From NCBI GenBank assembly GCA_021397835.1, contig JAJFZO010000113.1, positions 372,001 to 436,000 of the forward strand: a stretch of DNA of 64,000 bases. The letters are read 5' to 3'. The notes beneath the pieces were generated by a model. The model did not search any database. It saw nothing but the letters and a program-made list of their open reading frames with translations, and was not told where the DNA came from. How positions within the stretch are numbered: the stretch's first letter is position 1; each line of letters begins with the position of its first letter. Origin of the DNA: Moringa oleifera. Its lineage: Eukaryota > Streptophyta > Magnoliopsida > Brassicales > Moringaceae. Positions 1 through 9,326 of the stretch are shown here, in pieces. The translations under genes were made by a program, and so were the position numbers.

Positions 1-2736
1 CTTAGCAGGAATACTCCTAGGAATGCGCCTATTGCTTGATTCTTTGAAAACTTGAAACAATTTAAAAGAACTGTTAATAGAAAATAATCAATATTATTAA
101 GAGTAAGAAAAAATATATACTAACATAAATGAAAATATTTTTACTTACGTGGACATAAGTTGATCTAGTTCTTGATGAGAACCATGGTTCAAAGGATCAA
201 AAATACTGTACACAAAATTACGAGGCTCGACAACCACCAACAACCAGTGCTGCCTACATTATGAAAAATAAATGTAAAAAATATGTTAAACAAATCTATT
301 AATAATTTTAATTAGTATTATAACTTACCTCAAGTTATAAGGAAATATCACTACTCCTTCGTCACATGGATCCATCATTCTATTGGCTAAGTGACGAGCT
401 TGAGTGTCTATACTTATAGACATTTCATATGACAATGTTGACAGACCGCAAATACAAAATACTTTCTCAAGCCAAGTGCAACTAAATCTGTATAAAGTTT
501 ACTGAAATAACAAAGAGTAAGAAAAATATAAATATGATGTAGCCAAATAATAATAACCAAATAAAAATTCAAAAGACATACGTACACAATGTAAGCCTGA
601 ATAATGGTGACACTTAGCTCTTCCATGTGACAAAATTGCATGATATCTTCTCGAGCCACAAATACATGTCCATCAGAAGCAAAGACTTCAGTAAAAGGTA
701 TGTGTATTGCTTCATCTGGTGCCATCACCTTATTCACATAATTATACATCTTCTGTAATCCTTATGGTAGCCCAACGGAAGATACTTGTTGTGATGATTA
801 TGGTTTTGTCAATGTTAGTGCTTTCTTAACTGGCAACTTACCTTGTTGCTTTATAGCCGATAGCTGAAAAAATTTTGCAAACTTAGTTCACATTAATAGG
901 TTGACTTTATAAAATATATTACCAAAAACATTACCTCATGTGTACCAACAATGACCCAATCTCGAGGCCAAGCAACAACTGAACCAAGTGCAGAAAAAAC
1001 ATTTGTCAGTCCACCTTCTGGGTTAGGATGAGGCAACGGTGCATCACCATGAATAGCTACATCCACTGTCACCCGAACATCACCAGAAAATAATGGATGC
1101 CCGTGGATGAACTGATTAGCAGTATGATCCATGAAGATAACCCCACTTGCCACTATGTAGTCTGATGATTGGATGAACATATGGCATGGCTCACACTGTA
1201 ATGATCCAAAAAAACATAAGTTACGTTCGTAATATTATTAATATCACATCTACTATGAATAACACGTAACATACTTTGTTGTCGTGTGGTGCCACTGTAA
1301 GTGCTAGTGGTGTGACTGGCATAGGTGACTGAGGTATTGGATATTCTTCTTCCTCCAATAAACCAGTTATATTATTGCTAGCTTTACTTGAACGAAATTG
1401 CATTGTAGATTTTTCTTGTTGGACATCATCATTTTTGTTCGCAACAATGTTTGTCAAAACCTCTTTATGCTCTGTAAACCACCTTATCATCTTTGTCAAT
1501 TGCTGTTGATCTAATTGCATACCTTGAGAGACGTTCAACTTTTTGGGTTTCCCAAAATAAGATGTGATAATTACCCCAGATCCTTGACCTCTAATTCATC
1601 CGGAGTGCTCAGGTGTACCAAAAGCTTTCGTCAGTACATCTTCTGGACCGAAGTTTGTAAATTTACCTTCTGTGCTCTGTGTCATCAACTCATCCTACAA
1701 TGTTATAATAAAATTAATCAATAAACATGAAATTTATTACTATAAATGCTAGAAAAAAGTTGAACTATACTTACAATTCTTTCCCCACACAGTCGACTCG
1801 CATCATTCACATATTCTCCCTTTTTATTCTACCGTGAAGCCTTCCACAATAAGGCACGATCAATTTGAGCATCGCTACCCAATGCTTATTTTTTTTTTTT
1901 AACATAAAGAGTGAACATGTTAGATTTTAGAATGTATTACCAAATGAATATATTATCAATTATAAACATAATAAATGGAAGAGAAAAACTTACAAGTTTA
2001 CTTTCCAGCCCTGCAAATCCCTTTCTAGATAGACGATGATCGTACACATTCTTCTTTCTTTTCTCTTTTGCTATTTATCTCTTTTCCTGTAAGATCAATA
2101 CACATCAACATTTGGAGAAAATTATATAAACAAAAACTTTATTAACTATAAATATATACTTGAAACTCTTCTGTCATATGAGAGTTCACAAATTCTTGCC
2201 ATACCCCAACATCAATAACACTGCTATATTCTTCAGGTGGAAGTGATAAAAATTCTAAGTCATCAATGTGAGGGAATATGTGCTTTGATGTAAGATTGGT
2301 CTTGAAGTTCCTCCATTTGTTTGCAGCAGACTGAAGTACGTACCTTTTCATACTCGCATCAATATCATACGTCTCCTACAACATATTATAAAAAAGTGAA
2401 TTGGTGCAAATCAAATTAATTAGCAGTAAACTAATTGAAAAGCAATACCACATTGTGTTTCATTTAACGTACCAATATTGTCTCCCAAATCTTATTTTTC
2501 ATTTCAATGCTTACTGAGTGCCAATTCACGATATTTATAGGCACCGTATTACGTACCACCACCCCAATATAGCTATTGAATTGGACGCCATTCCTCCCAA
2601 TTGGTTGACCTTTATCATTTACCTCGATCGTGAGCTTAACTCCGGAAGCACGACTTTTAATTATATTAGGCATACCGGTGATACCTCGTTTTTTGGGCCC
2701 TTGAGAGCCTTCACTTGAGTGTTCAGAAGGATCCAT
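1..2736 (-). pseudogene. CACTA TNPA-like DNA-binding protein fused to Ulp1-like (C48) protease domain, partial
   Basis: This is the second gene of element A, split by several introns. The start is the ATG at 2734-2736 (MDPSEHSSEG). Exon pieces at about 2736-2464, 2378-2160, 2090-1990, 1890-1780 and 1710-1270 match the plant transposase Ptta/En/Spm family (motifs AANKWRNFKTNLTSKHIFP, DHRLSRKGFAGLESKL, SRLCGERI). Pieces at 1196-935 and 866-583 form a middle domain (LGSVVAWPRDWVIVG). Pieces at 508-333, 256-160 and 60-1 are a Ulp1-like protease with the HWLLVVVEP His motif and a downstream Asp in YSIFDPLNHG. The catalytic Cys exon lies outside the window but survives in element B. In-frame stops (EHSG-stop-IRGQG near 1598, and two near 780-810) show decay. 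TNPA-type proteins bind subterminal repeats. The protease's role in transposition is unknown. Confidence 0.82.
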
Positions 2737-2883
2737 CAAATCTATGAACAATAACAAAATATGGTTAGCATCATATATGCAAAATATGATATAACATGAT
2801 AAAATTAAAAAAATAAAATAAAATTATAAAAAAACACAATAACTTTGACACATGAGGCAATTGATTATTACCTTAAAAAATAC

Positions 2884-5800
2884 TCAAACCCACAATCCTT
2901 CATCATTGTCTCGAGCATACACAAGATGATGCTCATCCATTTGGTCAAATAAATCAGTAGGTGGCAAATTATTACAAGAAAAAATGTGCTCCATACTAAT
3001 ATCGCATAAATCATCATCTTCATCATAGTCTTGTGGAGGTGTTGACAGCACTACAGACCATTTGGCATCAATTGGATCTTCAATGTAAAGTACTTGTCTT
3101 GCTTGTGAAGCCAATATAAACTGATCATTCTTATGTCCAATCCGATTGAGATCAACTAGCACAACTCCTAGATCATCAACTTTAACACCGCTACTATTCT
3201 TAATCCAATCACATTTGAAAACAGGAACTCTGAATGTTGTATAATCTAGTTCCCATATTTCTTGTATAACTCCATAGAATGATAAATCACCATATATTGG
3301 ATTTTTATCCTTAGCACTGGAGATTTGCATGGTGTTGGCAACTAGAGTGACACCACTATTTTGATGGATCCTTGAGTTATCTCGTTGTTTTGTGTAAAAG
3401 CGACAACCGTTGATGATATATCCAGGATACTTAATTATTGTGGATCGAGGACCATGGGCAAGCCATCGTAGTATTGATGAGACATTATGATTGGATGATA
3501 AAAGTTCATTCTCAATTTGTATCATAACATATATTAGATGATCCATATTAAAAATAAATTTAATGTCTAGATAATAATAAGTATTCTTACCCGTGTGCGT
3601 AACCAATTACTTAAGGTTCGATTTTGTTCATCATGTAACCATTTGAGTCGTTTTGACTTGATAGAATTGTCGACCCTTAACTGATTTAAGTGCTCACTGC
3701 ATGTTAAGAATAAATCATCATACAATAATTCAAATATTATTTTATATAATAATAAAATATGAGTCATAAAATTTAATTACCTTATATATGGTTGAACTTC
3801 ACTCGTATTCATCAAAACATACAAGTGCGCTTGATGAAGGAGGACATGATCAGCTTTCTCAACATTTCCACTAGTTAGAGCTTTTCCATTCCGAGTCGAA
3901 TGACCAAGTACATTCTTTCGTGGGGGAATTCCAATAATATTCATATCAGATAAATAGTCAACGCAAAATTCTAATGCCTCTTCTGCAATGTACGACTCAG
4001 CAATACTACCCTCAGGTCTATTACAATTTCGAACATAACCCTTTAACACTTTCATGTATCTTTCAAATGGGTACATCCATCGTAAATAAACGGGACCACA
4101 TAATTTTACTTCTCTGATAAGATGAACTGTGAGGTGGACCATAATATCAAAAAAGCTGGGAGGAAAGTACTTCTTAAGCAAACAAAGTGTTGTGACAAGT
4201 TCGTTTTGAATTCCATTTAACTTTGACACGTCCACCACCTTTTGGCATAACAAATTGAAAAACATGCAAAGTCTGATGAGAGCATATCTAACATGTTTGG
4301 GTAGCACACCTCGTAAAGCAATAGGTAAAAGTTGTTGCATTAGGATGTGACAATCATGCGACTTCAACCCATATAGTTTCAAGTCGTCCATGGATACTAG
4401 ATTTCTAATGTTCGAAGAATACCCATCCGGTACCTTAATCTCATTGAAAACTTTACAGAATATTTTTTTTTCTTCTCTAGATAAAGTGTAGCATGCAGGT
4501 GGTAGAAATGTACGATTACCGCGAACTTGTGGTTCCAACTCAGACCTTAACCCTATGTCTTTCAAATCCATTCTTGCTGCTAATCCATCTTTAGATTTTC
4601 CTAGAATATCAAGCAATGTCCCAAGAAGACTATCACAAATATTCTTGTCAATGTGCATGACATCTAGAATATGTCTAATATGCATGGACTTCTAATATGG
4701 TAAATCAAAAAAAATTGACCTCTTTTTCCAGCACTGTGTAACAATATCTTCTTTACCCATTGTACTTCGTTTCTTCGACTTTCCCCATGAATTTACTAAA
4801 CATTGAACTTTGTGAAAGACTTCTTCACTGCTTAATGGTTGGGGAGCAATTCTGAATTCTTGTTCACCATTGAAGGCCTTTTTATGTTTGTGGTAAGGAT
4901 GATGCCGTGGTAAGAATCTCCTGTGTCCAACATATGCATCTTTTTACTATATTTTAAGTGACTAGCTTGGGTGTTCTCAGCACAAATAGGACAAGCATAA
5001 TACCCTTTAACAATGCAACCAGATAAATTACCATATGCAGGAAAATCATTGATTGTCCTTAACAAAACAGCTTTCAAGTAAAATGACTCATTACGGTACG
5101 CATCATGTACTTTTACACCTGTGTCCCATAACATTTTTAAGTCTTCTATAAGTGGAGCCAAATAGACATCGATATCATTACCAGGTTGTTTAGGACCTAA
5201 TATTAGTAACGTCAACATCATGAACTTTCTCTTCATTGTTAACCATGGCAGTAAATTATAGTTCACCATAATCACCGGTTAACAACTATATCGACTACTC
5301 AATGTACTATGCGGATTAATCTCATCTGCTGATATAGCAAGCCTTAAGTTTCTTGGCTCTGAAGCAAACTCTGGCCACATGTAGTCAACCAATTTCCATG
5401 ATGGTGTATCCGATGGATGCCTCAACTGACCATCAATTTCCCTTTTATTTGAATGCCATGTAAGCTGTTTTGATATTTCAGAACTTTTGAACATTCTTCT
5501 AAATCTTGGTATTGGTGGAAAATACCATAACACCTTAGCAGGCACACCAGTCTTTATTTTGTTACCGTTTTTCATTACCTTCCATCTTGAAAGTCCACAA
5601 GTTGGACATTGAATGTCATCCTGAAACTCCTTCCGATATAATATGCAATCATTTGGACAGGCATGAATCTTTTGATACTCCATCCCTAATGCATTCAATG
5701 TTTTCTTGGCATCATACATGGATGTAGGCATTTCATTATTATCAGGCAAAATGTCAGCAATCAAATTTAAAAGATCACTGAAGCTTTGATTGGACCAACC

Positions 5801-6262
5801 ATATTTTGCCTTCAAATTGTACAATTTAACTAGAGCAAATAATTTAGTAAACTTCACTGATCCAGAGTACAAAGGTTTCTCAGCATCACAAAGTAATCTT
5901 TCAAAGTGGTTAGGATTACTATCATACTCTGCAAATGCCTCTTGTACCATTTCTACAGTGTTATCAACTTCTTCGATGTGTTCTACCTCCTTAACAACTT
6001 TAGCATTCTTACTAGTAGAAGACCCAACAATACTAGTTTCTCCGTGCCATATCCAGTTTTGATAGCTGCTATCAACTCCATATATATATAAATGATTCCG
6101 CATCTCGTATGGGGTATGACGCTTCATGTTGCCACATTTAATACATGGACACCGAATTAATTCAGGGTTATCACTATTCTGAACAGCATAATCTAAAAAG
6201 TTATTCACCTCTATATCATATGCCTCTGATCTTCTATCAACAAACATCCAAGTTTTATCCAT
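2884..6262 (-). pseudogene. CACTA TNP2 transposase, disrupted
   Basis: This is the catalytic transposase gene of element A. It starts at the ATG 6260-6262 (MDKTWMFVDRRSEAYD) with a transposase-associated domain (CPCIKCGNMKRH, WIWHGE). A Tnp2 core follows (KFMMLTLLILGPKQPGNDID, YYACPICAENTQ). Next comes DUF4218 (SHDCHILMQQLLP, GPVYLRWMYPFERYMK) at 4685-3777. DUF4216 (FYGVIQEIWELDY, FKCDWIKNSSG) ends at 2884 after an intron near 3590-3500. Three lesions are visible. A TAA replaces a conserved Trp codon just after RYSC (about 5280). A frameshift lies near 4915 in KKMHMLDTG. A TAG replaces the Trp of the LPYWKS-type motif near 4693. The gene order TNP2 then TNPA/Ulp1 matches element C. Confidence 0.9.
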
Positions 6263-6700
6263 TCTGAAATTTAAAAGACATTTAATTATTTACGTTTCAA
6301 GCATCTAATATACTATTTTGAACAACATAATCTAATTAATTATCTATTTAAAATTTAACTAAATATATTAATTTATGTTAACAATAAATCAATATAATTA
6401 AATTTGATAAAACATACCAATTAATCTTATGTAAAAAAATTAATTCAACCATAAATTCATCTACACCTAATATATAATTAATTTATCAAAATATAAATTC
6501 ATCTAATTAACATTTTTAATTTATCAATTAATCTAAAAATTTTAATAATTATGAAATAATAAATATATCAATATATATCCATTCATACCAAATATGTTCA
6601 TCCAAATATATTAATGAAAAAAATTAAAATTTCATCATTCAATAACAATTCACCTAACACAATTAAACAAAAACTTCTCAAAATAAAATTTCATCTACCT
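6263..6700 (-). other. AT-rich 5' leader of TNP2 in element A
   Basis: This stretch has very low GC and no coding signal. It lies between the TNP2 start codon and the GC-rich minisatellite and presumably contains leader or intron sequence of the transposase transcript. Element B has an equivalent AT-rich stretch at 59000-59930. No promoter element could be assigned. Confidence 0.5.
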
Positions 6701-6705
6701 GTATA

Positions 6706-7155
6706 GAGAATGGCCAGAGAAGAGTGGGGAAAAGGCTGCCACCAGCTACCCCAGCTGGTTGTCGATGGACTGCAGACAGGAGAATCGCCGGAGAATGGCT
6801 GCTGTGTGGACAAAGACCAAAACAGAGAGTGCTGGAAACGCTGCCAGCAGCTACACCAGCTGATTCTGGATTGACTGCAGAAAGGAGAATGGCCGGAGAA
6901 GAGTGGGGAAACGGCTGCCACCAGCTACCCCAGCTGGTTGTGGATGGACTGCAGACAGGAGACTCGCCGGAGAATGGCTGCTGTGTGGACAAAGACCAAA
7001 ACAGAGAGTGCTGGAAACACTGCCAGCAGCTACACCAGCTGGTTCTGGATTGACTGCAGAAAGGAGAATGGCCGAAGAAGAGTGGGGAAAAGGCTGCAAC
7101 CAGCTACCCCAGCTGGTTGTGGATGGACTGCAGACAGGAGAATTGCCAGAGAATC
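6706..7155. repeat. GC-rich tandem repeat, 179-bp unit, about 2.5 copies
   Basis: The phrase GAGAATGGCC starts at 6706, 6885 and 7064, giving two exact 179-bp intervals. Each unit is itself a diverged dimer of about 90 bp: both halves contain a GCTGCCA(C/G)CAGCTAC core, then CAGCTG, then a GACTGCAG site. The block is far more GC-rich than its surroundings. Because 179 is not a multiple of three, the open frames across it on both strands shift from unit to unit, so they are not evidence of a protein. It sits between the TNP2 leader and the subterminal hairpins of element A. Confidence 0.92.
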
Positions 7156-7280
7156 GAAGGCTGGCGGTGCAGCTGCTTCTGGACAGTCTGTGAAGAGGAG
7201 AATTCTGACCTTAGAGAGAAAAAATGAAGCGGGAGGTTATGGCGGGCTCTAGAGGGCTCTGGAAAAAAATTTAGAACCCC

Positions 7281-7400
7281 ACTCTGGCCTTCAACGCCAG
7301 TTCTTATAGAACTGACGTTGAAGGTCAGTACTCGGACCTTCAACGCCTATTCTTACAGAACTGGCGTTGCAGGTTCTTGGCCTTCTACATCAGTTCTGTA
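7281..7400. repeat. CACTA subterminal hairpin repeats, inner set
   Basis: Three near-palindromes of about 36 bp share the core (C/A)AGTTCTTnnAGAACTG flanked by CCTTCAACG and CGTTGAAGG type arms. One starts near 7281, one near 7336 and a degenerate one near 7380. The same plan recurs at 8394-8432 and five times in element B at 58569-58805. Such arrays are the known binding targets of TNPA-type proteins in En/Spm, which suggests that role here. Confidence 0.75.
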
Positions 7401-7415
7401 AGAACTATCCGAGCT

Positions 7416-7890
7416 ATGGGTCAGGGTTCATCAGGGGGTCTGAACCGGTAGGGTGATTGGAAGCCAGACGGCAGCGACAAGAAAGAGAAGAAGTTCAAGC
7501 CAGCGGCACCCCCTGCTCGGGTTGGTCGCAAGCAACGCAAGCAAAAGGGGCCCGAGGCTGCTGCTCGGCTCCCCACAGTGACACCTTCAACGAAGTGCAA
7601 GCTTAGATTGCTAAAGCTGGAAAGAATCAAAGACTATCTGTTAATGGAAGAAGAGTTCGTGAGCAATCAGGAGCAGCTTAAGCCCTAGGAAGAGAAGGCC
7701 AGGAGGATCAATCCAAGGTTGATCCCATGGTGTCTGCAATGAAGTTCTTTCTGTTGTAGGACTGATGCAAGATGAAGTTGATCCCATGGTGTCTGTAATG
7801 AAGGTTGAGAAAGCTCCATTGGAATCATATGCTGATGTGGGAGGTTTAGATTCCCAGATACAGGAAATTAAAGAAGCAGTAGTGGAGCTC
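7416..7890 (+). pseudogene. RPT2: Captured fragment of 26S proteasome ATPase subunit RPT2 (regulatory subunit 4)
   Basis: RPT2 is an AAA-ATPase of the 19S regulatory particle base. From the ATG at 7416 the frame reads MGQGSSGGLNR, then [20 protein letters not shown] and [20 protein letters not shown], matching the RPT2 N-terminus. The homology then jumps over roughly 50 residues to [20 protein letters not shown] and [18 protein letters not shown], ending at about 7890 before the Walker A region. No intron is visible, so it looks cDNA-like or exon-joined. Two TAG stops stand where RPT2 has Gln (CAG), and one Trp stands where Arg (CGG) is expected, all C-to-T changes. The fragment lies on the strand opposite to the transposon genes. 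It is a capture by the element, not a working proteasome gene. Confidence 0.9.
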
Positions 7891-7989
7891 ATTAGGGTTG
7901 AAGGCCAGAGAAGTGGGATAACTCTGCTTTTGTGTTGGCTCGCAATTTCACTGAAACTAAGTAAAGAACTCAAATCACCAACCATAGCT

Positions 7990-8390
7990 TAAACAAAAAG
8001 ACCATGGCTGCTTGCAGCTGCAACAATGGTCTTCAATCAGGACCTTGGTGCTGCCTCTTGCAGCAAGAGCAATGGCTCCTTACAGCTGCAGCAATGGTCT
8101 TCAATCCGGACCTTGGTGCAGCCTCTTGCAGCAACAGCAGCAGCCATTGCTGCAGAGCAATGGCTGCTTACAGCTGTAGCAATGGTCTTCAATCCGGACC
8201 TTGGTGCTGCCTCTTGCAGCAACAGCAGCAGCCATTGCAGCAGAGCAATGGCTGCTTACAGCTGCAGCAATGGTCTTCAATCCGGGCTTTGGTGCTACCT
8301 CTTGCAGCAACAGCAGCAGCCATTGCTGCAGAGCAATGGCTGTTTATAGCTGCAGCAAGGAAAGCAGCAGCAACCCATGCTGCTGCAATA
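7990..8390. repeat. CAG-rich tandem repeat, 88-bp unit, about 4.5 copies
   Basis: The phrase ATGGTCTTCAATC begins at 8026, 8094, 8182 and 8270. The intervals are 68, 88 and 88 bp. The short first interval lacks a roughly 20-bp CAGCAGCCATTGCTGCAGAG-type stretch. Each unit contains CTTGCAGCAACAGCAGCAGC. The period of 88 is not a multiple of three, so all three plus frames look open and give Gln/Ser/Ala/Cys-rich shadow translations. It lies directly downstream of the captured RPT2 fragment and before the outer subterminal hairpin. Confidence 0.92.
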
Positions 8391-8393
8391 TTG

Positions 8394-8450
8394 GCCTTTG
8401 ACGCCAGTTCTTGAAGAACTAACGTCAAAGTTTTAACATTTAACGTCAGT
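8394..8450. repeat. CACTA subterminal hairpin repeats, outer set
   Basis: A near-palindrome around TTTGACGCCAGTTCTTG and AAGAACTAACGTCAAAG is followed by half of a second (TTTAACGTCAGTTCCT) that is cut off at about 8454, where the large palindrome begins. It is the same repeat family as 7281-7400. Confidence 0.7.
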
Positions 8451-8454
8451 TCCT

Positions 8455-8729
8455 CTTGATGATATCGTGCTTCATCATTTACCTAGACAATAACACTACT
8501 ACAAAAATTATAATAATTGACACCAATTTAATGACAGTTATTCAAAGAACTGTCATTAAAAGATTTATCAACATTTTTTATGACAGTTTTGAAATAATTG
8601 TCATAAAAAATGTTGATAAATCTTTTAATAACAGTTCTTTGAATAACGGTCATTAAATTGGTGTCAATTATTATAATTTTTGTAGTAGTGTTATTGTCTA
8701 GGAAAATGATGAAGCACGATATCATCAAG
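8455..8729. repeat. 275-bp palindrome containing both strands of the CACTA element A terminus plus flank
   Basis: The left arm starts CTTGATGATATCGTGC at 8455 and is matched by its reverse complement ending at 8729. The arms are about 133 bp, with only a few mismatches before the centre near 8592. Inside the arms, CACTACTACAAAAATT (8494 on) mirrors AATTTTTGTAGTAGTG (ending 8690), both with subterminal TTTAATGACAGTT hairpins. The outer 39 bp of each arm lie outside the TIR, so flanking DNA was included in the inversion. Short open frames on both strands here are a by-product of the symmetry. Confidence 0.95.
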
Positions 8730-8927
8730 ATCATATGGCCAATTTATGGCTCTAAAGATGAGCATTCTTTGGCTGTCTGTCAACCTCAAACCATCCCGAG
8801 CAATCATAAACTCATTTCTCATTCTTTTGGTTGCCTAGTGCTAAGAAAAACCACCATAACCACCAAGCCAATTGTCAATCTTTAACACAAAATCTAATTT
8901 CATATGCAACTAGCCAAGAAAACAAAC
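8730..8927. other. Spacer between CACTA elements A and C
   Basis: No gene, RNA or clear repeat is seen. A TAAGAAAAACC string at about 8841 resembles the inner part of element C's right TIR (CACTATAAGAAAAACTG) but lacks a clean CACTA start, so the left boundary of element C is uncertain. Confidence 0.4.
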
Positions 8928-9290
8928 CTTTTATGATAGGCAATGGCCATCATAAAAAGCTTTTTATGACAGTCAGGAAACTGTCATTATAAGTGATGAC
9001 ATAAAAACTTTATGACAGTCTAAAAGTCCGTCATAAATTCTTAATGATTTTTAACCGTCATTAAAAAGTTAAAGTATTAATGACGGTCTGTGATGGACCG
9101 TCATAAAAAACTTATGAGAGTCTGTGATGGACCGTCATAAAATATATTCATGATATCATGACGGTCTTTATGCCATCATTAAAAACAATCATTTATTACT
9201 AACAGTTTTTCTGACTAAAAGAAATGCACACTTTTTATGACGGTTTTTATGATCGTCATAAAAAATATTTATGTTTTATTATATATTTTT
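8928..9290. repeat. Element C left subterminal repeats
   Basis: A run of paired motifs of the type TTTATGACAGTC / GACCGTCATAAA appears, for example TTATGACAGTC near 8963, TGACGGTCTGTGATGGACCG near 9082, and another pair at 9232-9260. They mirror those at the opposite end (18205-18375). They are likely transposase or TNPA binding sites by analogy with En/Spm. Confidence 0.8.
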
Positions 9291-9326
9291 ATATTAATTA
9301 ATCATAATTTTTTATAATTTTTCTGG

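Larger units (their letters stand above)
1..8690 (-). mobile_element. CACTA (En/Spm) DNA transposon, element A, 3' end outside window
   Basis: The element reads on the minus strand. Its 5' end is a TAGTG terminus at 8686-8690, the reverse of a CACTACTACAAAAA-type TIR, followed inward by hairpin subterminal repeats. A TNP2 transposase gene and then a TNPA/Ulp1-like gene run off the left edge. The same TIR type and coding sequence recur in element B (58544-61725), where sequence matching bases 1-300 here continues for about 900 bp before the 3' subterminal repeats. About 1 kb of element A therefore probably lies outside the window. Captured host DNA and two GC-rich minisatellites sit between the TIR and TNP2. 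Many stops and frameshifts make it non-autonomous. The exact 5' end is complicated by the palindrome at 8455-8729. Confidence 0.9.

Noticed and set aside
6691..7343. Several overlapping 76-109-codon open frames on both strands
   Set aside because: They all lie in the 179-bp GC-rich repeat or its edge. The period is not divisible by three and the frames repeat each other shifted, so they are composition artefacts.
6706..8390. CRISPR-like array
   Set aside because: Units are contiguous tandem repeats without unique spacers, in a plant nuclear context.
8004..8428. Gln/Ala/Cys-rich open frames in five of six frames
   Set aside because: By-product of the 88-bp CAG-rich repeat. No frame is favoured and no family is recognised.
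8456..8734. Two nearly identical 66-68-codon proteins on opposite strands
   Set aside because: They are the same palindrome read from each side. The similarity reflects DNA symmetry, not paralogy.
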